A DNA stretch of 64,000 bases from Eumeta japonica (Eukaryota; Arthropoda; Insecta; Lepidoptera; Psychidae), in assembly GCA_005406025.1 (NCBI GenBank), contig BGZK01000728.1, forward strand, positions 1 to 64,000, read 5' to 3'. Position numbers and translations under genes: made by a program. Below, one piece after another: positions 57,483 to 64,000 of this stretch; position 1 is the stretch's first letter, and every line of letters starts with the position of its first letter. The notes below the pieces were generated by a model. The model was not told the DNA's origin. It saw only the letters and a program-made list of their open reading frames with translations, and made no database searches.

Positions 57483-58637
57483 ACGCGGGTCGGCCGGCCG
57501 AATTCTCGGAGCTCGACGGGCAGGTATGCGAACACACAATGGGATGCTCAGCTATGTTTGCGCGGTATGTCGTCTAGTAAGTCTTTTTTAATATTGAGGT
57601 TTTTAAATTCGAAATAAGGGGCGCGCGGGTTTTGACCTAGCGGCCCTAACAGCTCCGTATCCGAGCTAGGTCTGCTATAGACCTAGCAAACGGGGTACGG
57701 AGGATGGAGTGAGGGATGATGGAGGGTGGGCGGGCGACACCTGGTATCGGCGAGGAGCACCCTCCAAGGCCGGTGGTCCCAGGTCCGTCCGGGTTTGCCG
57801 TTCCCTGAAGGGGAAAGGCCAGCGCCCGGGGCTCGCTGCAAATCACCTCGTTGACACCGTTAGGTAGCCAGCGATTTGACCTTAAGGGTTTTTCGAAAAT
57901 GTCGCTTTATTTGTGAAAGCTTAATTAAAAGCTTTCAAAAATTCCGCGTGTTAAAAACCTGAAATAATAAATTATTATTAGTTGTGGAGTGTGGCGGCCG
58001 GCGGCGCCGCGGACTCTCGATCGGCAGGGCCGGGAGGGTCGCGGGGCGGCGATCTGCACAAAAAGCGAATAGCTTAGTTAGAGCGCTGGGAGCGGGCGCG
58101 CGGTAGCGTCCGTTCGGGGCGGGCGATCGAACTGAACTCTTTACAAGATATTGGTTATCAATAAATCATCTCATCATTACTCTTTGGAAAGTTTCTAGCT
58201 GTAAGGTTTTACGGTTACTGTAAAAGCTTAAAATACCCAAAAGATGTACTAAATGTTATATCTGAAAATGTTGAATAAGCTTCTAATCTGTTATAATAGC
58301 TTTATTAATACTTCTTGAGCCATTAACAGTTTTTCATGACTAATTTTGTTGTACACTTGCAAATTAGATAGTGAAAACGGTCCATTATTTTCCGATGTTT
58401 ATTCGGGAGTGAAGAAACCGAAAAATAAACTTTTAGAAGACGCTTTATATTGATGAATCGTTTGTATGGTTGTACAGATTTAAATCTTGTCATAGAATTT
58501 GTGAATTGGAAATACAAGGTGAAAAAATGTCAGCTAATGTAGATGCAGCAAACTCTTTTAAAGATGATTTTAATAAAAACATAACATTATGTACTACATA
58601 TGGACAAAACCCGCTTTTTTTGTCTATATATAAAATT

Positions 58638-58638
58638 T

Positions 58639-58681
<43 letters not shown>

Positions 58682-58682
58682 A
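58638..58682. repeat. compound (AC)n(AT)n microsatellite
   Basis: About 12 ac units followed by about 11 at units. Confidence 0.9.
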
Positions 58683-59396
58683 TTGTCGCTAATTTTATAT
58701 CTCGAAGAAAAAAAAATTAACTGTCTATGAAGTGGTGGATTATAATAAGCAAGTTCATAGTCTATTGAGCATATAATAACTTGTAATATAAAAGAATCTG
58801 TAAGCTGGTTGACCTTACATGCCATCCTTAAAACTTCCCGCTATAATATTTATCGGTGTGTTTTTGAGCTCCCCGAGTTCGAAAATAGTTGTTTCAAAAC
58901 TCAAAGATTTATGTTTAAGCTAAAAAATTTGAAAAGCAGTCGACCATAAAAGCCATTCTTGAAACTTTTGCTACTTTCAAGCTAAAAGCATAACTACTAG
59001 TAAATTATTGAGTTTGAGCTCAAGAGATCGACTTTTGTGATTTTTCAATCTCTTTGAGATAAAAAATATAACTTTAATATGTTTTCAGCTTTTCTAGTTT
59101 AAACTTTTAGATTTATCTAAATAAAATGCTATTTTTTTAATTTTTGAACAAGAATCGAACGTAATGTTCGGTTTTGGACGTTCAATATAGTTTTTTATGC
59201 AAAGAAATTTAATCGATACTCACATAAATCCAACAGAAACTAGAATTTATTTAGAAAACAATTTTTTAGTGAATTTTTCGTTATCAATTACCTTTTGAAC
59301 GAAACGATCGATTCTGATGCAGTTTTCGACCATCGACGTTGGTGGAGAAACTTAAGAAAAATAAAAATAAAAATTATAATTTTTTTAATATGCACT

Positions 59397-59455
59397 CACA
59401 CACATATACACACACCCAACAAAACAGCGCCCACGCGCACACACGCGCACACAAC
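59397..59455. repeat. CA-rich low-complexity tract
   Basis: Interrupted (ca)n and 'cgcaca' units. Confidence 0.7.
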
Positions 59456-60659
59456 CATCATTCGGAAAATGGTCGAAATAGATTCTTAGAACTCTAAAAC
59501 GTCAAAATCTGGTGGAAACTTGATTTTAGTAAATCGGATTTGAAACAGTAACTTCCAATTTTTGAAATATTTTTCAAATTATTCTAAATCTTTTGACCAA
59601 AAATGTATTATACAATTATAAAAAATAACAATTATTCTTAAAATTAGTGCTAACTACATATAGCTACTTGTTTTTTTGTGGTTTTTAATACGTTTGAACT
59701 ATTTTTGTTCGGTCAATAATATTAAAATTAAAATCAATCCTCAATGATCTGTAATTAACGGAACTGACTATATATCCTGATAGTGTAGCGTGCCTTAAGC
59801 TCAATCACATAAAGTATATTATTCTTCTGTGTCAATTACGTAGAGTTTGTTATGAATTGTCACTTTGACTTAATTTGAGGGCCTCATAGATAAGTTGGAT
59901 TCTGTTGGGATTTGTGATAAAAACAGTGAATCTCTTTTATAACTTTGAGGTACTTCTCTGTGTTTCTTTTAGTAAATGTATTATATATGAATTGAATTTT
60001 CTTATAGGCATTTAATAATAATGGCAATGCATTAAAACAATTGTTTTAGTGCTCGAACTACCCGTATTCACAAGTGAACGGTGTATACCGTTATTTATCA
60101 TCATATATGAATGTGGGAATCTTTAATAGAGTTAATAATAAAGTAAGTACAATTATGTATATTTTTACACATTTCTTTAATGTTGAAACGGTAATTGTAA
60201 CTAAAAGGTTTTTAAATGAAACCTTCGTAAATAAGTTTTCAAAAAAAATTTCTGTGCATTGTGCTTCTCACGTGTAGAATTTTTTCCTAAATATCTACAA
60301 AGCAAATCGTAAGAATTCACATGGCACATGAAAGAGATAGATATTAATAAAATAAAATTCTTATGTATTTTAATGTTTTTAATCTACTTTTGTTTATAAA
60401 TGATGGTAATTTCATAATATCATATTCAATTGTTTTAATATATTTCACTTAAGTGCATTATGAAAGCCTATAGACTAAATAGGCTATTATCCAAAATTTG
60501 GATAACTGGTTAATAATAAACTTGAATATATATATTACACCAAAAGTCTGTTATTTTAAGAAAATTCGAATATTTGCAATAAGCATTTTGCATTTATAAA
60601 AAATAATTTAAATTTCCTTCTAAAATGCTCATACTGTAATGGCGTGTTCAATGACGTCA

Positions 60660-62390
60660 AAACGTGGGAAACAAAACTGTCTGTATAGGGAGATTGTTAG
60701 TGTTCTTAAGTTAAAAATGAATTTGTCGTATTATAAGTATTGTATGGTGCCTCAGTGTAAAAGGGCAAGCATAAAAACGCCAAACAAATTATTTATATAT
60801 GTTCAAAACAATCTACAAATAAGGAAATAGTGGCTAACACTTGAAAGAAGGAATGATGCTCATTGTTTATCAACAAAAACAAGAATGCATTTTTGTGAAG
60901 ATCAATTTGAGGTAAGTATTTAATACATCATAATCTAGGTGAATTAAATGTTACATAAAACTGATAAATTTTGCTTAAGAATATCGATTAATCAATAACA
61001 TACTAGGTACCAACATAGTTGAGTTTGAGTGTTTTGTTTTAGCTTTATGATGTAAAATCTATTTCAATGTTGTATATATTGTAATAATTGCCCACATTTT
61101 ATTTTTCTAGTTGCCAAATGAAATGCTTAATTATACTGAGTATCAAATTATGGAAAGTGTCACAAGTGCGCATGAAACCACGTTTACTCCAAGTAAATTT
61201 GAATGTTCAGAAGACAGCAGAAAATAGACATGTAGCAGTACAGAACATCATACATATTAAAAAAACCAAAAAATGACGATAATACCTGAGTGTTTGATAG
61301 AATCAGTAGAAAATTGTATATCAAGTTGTCTCCCAAAAATACTCCTCAAACAAGTTCAGGTAAGTAAAAATAGTAAACATAAATTATTTTAAATGACAAT
61401 GACCTAGGTAATTATCATTAGAAAGCCAATTAATTATATTTATTTTGCAGATTTTTAAACAGTTGAACAAAAAGAACCAGAAATTTTATGTGAGCAGAAA
61501 TTAAACAAAACAGTTCAAGCATCTGTAACACATAAATTCCGAAGTAAAGCTGTCCAGACCAATATTAAAACAATGGACCAGGCATTATCACCTTTGAAAC
61601 CATCGACAATGTAAAGTTACACATCCCCATTTAAAATTGAGACAAATAAAAAATCATGTCCTGTCTCTAACCTAAGCAAAGTTACAAGAAATATTATGAT
61701 TGAGGAAGAACACTCTGACAGTGACATTTCTATGTATGTACCATCGGTGGCCACCTACAGTTGTTCATCATTAGTACATTCATTACAAGTGAAATCATCT
61801 TCTGACTGTAGTGAATTAGTTGTAGAAAACAGAAAACTAGGAGCTCATGAAACGCTGTTGAACATGATTAAAAAAATTGGAAAAAAAACCTCGATTGTAC
61901 ATAGGTGTGCCAAACAATTGTTACTACTTGATCGATATATTAAAAAATGAAATGAATGTTCCCAAACATCATTTATTGTTATGTTTAAATAAGATAAGAT
62001 GGGATATTAAATTTAGTCAGATGATTATGGAATGATATGATCAAATTTAAGCAAAATATTTTTTTAAATATACCACTAATAGCCAGCTTTATGCGTCCTT
62101 TTATTGTGGAGCTAGACAAGGGTATGATTAAAAGGACTTTACCTATGTCATTTAGAAACAACTATTATAATGTGAATTGCATAATAGATTGCCTTGAAAT
62201 TGAGGTGCAAAGCCATCTAACGCAGTGGATTAAGCTCTTACATGGTCTGACTATAAAAAAGTCAATACCATAAAATATTTAATATCCTGCACACCAAACA
62301 GATTGGTTAACTATATTTCTCCCGGATTTGGAGGCAGGACATCTGACACATGTGTGGTTGTATCGAGTATAATTTCTCTTTCAATAAATT
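60660..62390 (+). pseudogene. decayed THAP-domain / DDE (PIF-Harbinger-like) transposase gene
   Basis: Three pieces keep the order of an insect THAP-DDE4 protein. Piece 1 (60717-60911): YCMVPQCKRASIKTPNKLF, a TAG stop, LSTKTRMHFCEDQFE; the final His of the THAP C2CH zinc site is Gln. Intron 60912-61110 has GTAAGT and CTAG. Piece 2 (61111-61359): LPNEMLNYTEYQIM and KFECSEDSRK, with stops. Intron 61360-61450 has GTAAGT and GCAG. Piece 3 (from 61451): TVQASVTHKFRSKAVQTN, IEEEHSDSDISMYVPS, FRNNYYNVNCIIDCLEIE (first catalytic Asp of the nuclease), [12 protein letters not shown]. The sequence ends near 62390, before the second Asp motif. Retained introns show this is not a processed copy. It was a domesticated gene or transposon and is now dead. 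Confidence 0.82.
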
Positions 62391-62399
62391 GATTTACTT

Positions 62400-64000
62400 G
62401 ATTTCTGACTATTCTGATTATACAATTTGTATGATTTGTTTTGAATTATTTAGCAATTGAGTAGCAAGTTTTGTGAAGTGTTAAAAATTGTGTTCCTACA
62501 ATCAATTGATGCATATTTTTATTTTATGACTTTGTTTTGTGAATTCTGTGAATTATTTAAAAATAGTGTTAAACTGAATTTCATTTTATGGAGATTGAAA
62601 TTTTTTTCTATAATATTATTATGTACTTTAGAACTTACTTAAAACACATCACAATTTGTCATTGAGTGATTTATGCTACCAGATCTTTAAAAAAAATCTG
62701 AAAAATAGTTGATGACCATTCCTAAAAACACTAGCTATTTTCAACTTTGGAGCATTTGATAATATATTTATTAGTGTATCTTTATGAGCTCTTCAGGCAT
62801 ATTTTTCTCAGGTTCAGGCATTGTAATTTGTGACAATTTGTTGAGCATAGTTGATGCCCCTGTTTGTAATCATAATTTTGAATTCTATTTAATATCATTT
62901 AAACATATCATTTTCTCATCAATATTTAAGAGGTAAATGTCGAGAAAGGAAAATTTTAAATATTCTGATGTTGAAACATTGATAATTTTGTATAATTATA
63001 TGAAGAAGTCAATTTATGAGTGGTTAGCACTTTTAATTCTTTTAGAAGGTTATTAGGTGCCTTAGGAAAAGACTATTAATTTTCCCTGTATCTGGTGCAC
63101 CATAATTATATATCATTTTGCTTTAATGAAAAGTAATGTTCAAATGTATGGACCACTGGTAGCATTTTTTTTTTATTTCGCTAGAAATGAGACCTGGTTC
63201 ACAGGTGAAAGAACAATTTGAGTAATCTATAACTGCAATTTAGAAAAAAAACTACCATTAAGTTTCTTGCACATTCTTTTGGAGGAAAAACTGCTTACCG
63301 TTTGAGTGGTAAAGTGTAAATTGACAAAAAATAATGATGTACTTCAAGTGTTATTTTATAACCTATGAAACAAAAGTATTTTGAATTTGAATATATCAAT
63401 TTTTCAAGTTGTTTTTTCTAATGTCTAAGGTTTCTAATGTCTAATATTAACTACCTGAATTGAATTGAATTAAAAAATTGAAGTCATTTAATGTCTTTTA
63501 ATAATTATGGTTTATAGCTATACAATATTGCTACGAACTGCACTTGCAAGCTAAAAATAGAACAGCAAAATAATTTCCCTATAAAAAAATTGAATTTCCC
63601 TATAAAAAAAAATGCTCTGAATAAACAAGCGCCCCACGCGCCGACCTTTATCTCTATCGGCACTTTTGATGTGTGATCACATCTTATTTTTTAAATGGAT
63701 TTGTGAGGTGAAATTTTTAAGAGAATGAATCTTGTTTGTTTGTATTGGATGTAACATGTTTAAGACTTAATGTTCCCAATAATTCGAGACATTTTTGTAA
63801 GATCAATCAGCGAGTAAAAATAGCGAAAAGCGGCGCGCGAAAAAAAGCGGAGTTGAGTTTTATTTCTATGATCGGGACGTTAACAAGTTAAGTGCGATAC
63901 CGACAAGCGACTGACTGGTTCCATAGAGATTTATTGTAAATTTGTATTTCTGAATATACCCCAGCTCTTCTATGTGTCTTCTTTCATTTAATATCAATCT
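62400..64000. other. non-coding interval
   Basis: AT-rich, no coding signal. The GC-richer patch 63625-63660 and 63830-63915 is too short to interpret; it may begin a feature beyond the window. Confidence 0.4.

Larger units (their letters stand above)
52371..58140 (-). mobile_element. full-length Jockey-type LINE with TSD and poly(A)
   Basis: Minus-strand non-LTR retrotransposon of 5.77 kb. The 3' end is a 15-bp poly(A) (T's at 52371-52385). The flanks are a 10-bp target duplication with one mismatch (ttacaaaata 52361-52370, ttacaagata 58141-58150), which fixes both ends. The order is 5' UTR 57297-58140 (very GC-rich), ORF1 57296-55621, ORF2 55620-52783, 3' UTR. It is much richer in G+C than its surroundings. 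Five single-base frameshifts show that this copy is dead, but the clean ends indicate insertion in the fairly recent past. A 13-bp hairpin lies in the 5' UTR (57451-57482). Confidence 0.93.
58151..60635. other. non-coding interval with microsatellites
   Basis: AT-rich. Contains (ac)n(at)n at 58638-58682 and a CA-rich tract at 59397-59455. 58790-59100 shares wording with 62690-62860 ('gaccattcctaaaaac', 'gagctc'), suggesting another dispersed repeat. No exon recognised. Confidence 0.5.

Noticed and set aside
1..64000. CRISPR arrays, bacterial operons or ribosome binding sites
   Set aside because: Spliced genes, SINEs and LINEs show a nuclear eukaryotic genome; no regularly spaced direct repeats were seen.

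Overview
The window looks like a gene-poor, AT-rich stretch of an insect nuclear genome, most likely a moth or butterfly. Exons are short and have GT-AG introns. Recognisable exons are often far richer in G+C than their introns. The non-coding DNA is packed with repeats of lepidopteran style: Helitron ends of the CTAG type, SINEs with a 'ggcggtga' tail, an RTE-like LINE and a Jockey LINE, mariner and pogo DNA transposons. The species call rests on recalled repeat motifs and not on a database search.

Layout. 1-10170: nested transposons (mariner 427-1702 inside a dispersed repeat called X here; a Helitron remnant 7971-9036 inside another X copy; LINE fragments) with no convincing gene. 10175-27700 (+): ten coding exons of a myotubularin-related pseudophosphatase of the MTMR10/11/12 type, whose 5' exon was not found; its introns hold LINE, SINE, mariner and X relics and one possible minus-strand coding exon (12298-12469). 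27701-33380: 3' flank and intergenic DNA, with one possible terminal exon on the minus strand (30887-31015). 33388-36375: an X copy, then three pogo-type MITEs in a tandem array. 37375-38788 (-): a complete six-exon metaxin-1 gene. 39997-44126 (-): two possible exons of an unidentified gene with a 2.2-kb long-inverted-repeat transposon between them. 44329-44963: a hAT element with a perfect 8-bp target duplication. 45202-45821 (+): an intronless BCAP31-like gene copy with one frameshift. 46205-47820: an X copy broken up by Helitron-like inserts. 48601-48830: a Tigger/pogo transposase remnant. 50970-51464: a MITE. 52371-58140 (-): a full-length Jockey-type LINE with target duplication and poly(A). 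60660-62390 (+): a decayed but intron-bearing THAP/DDE transposase gene.

The two clear host genes are unrelated: one is a catalytically dead phosphoinositide-phosphatase relative (membrane lipid regulation), the other an outer-mitochondrial-membrane import factor. No operon-like organisation is expected or seen. The most unusual signals are structural: a chimeric MITE that records an unequal crossover, many near-perfect inverted repeats with very short loops (one sits in frame inside a transposon ORF), and a long-inverted-repeat element carrying a fragment of an unclassified multicopy ORF family.
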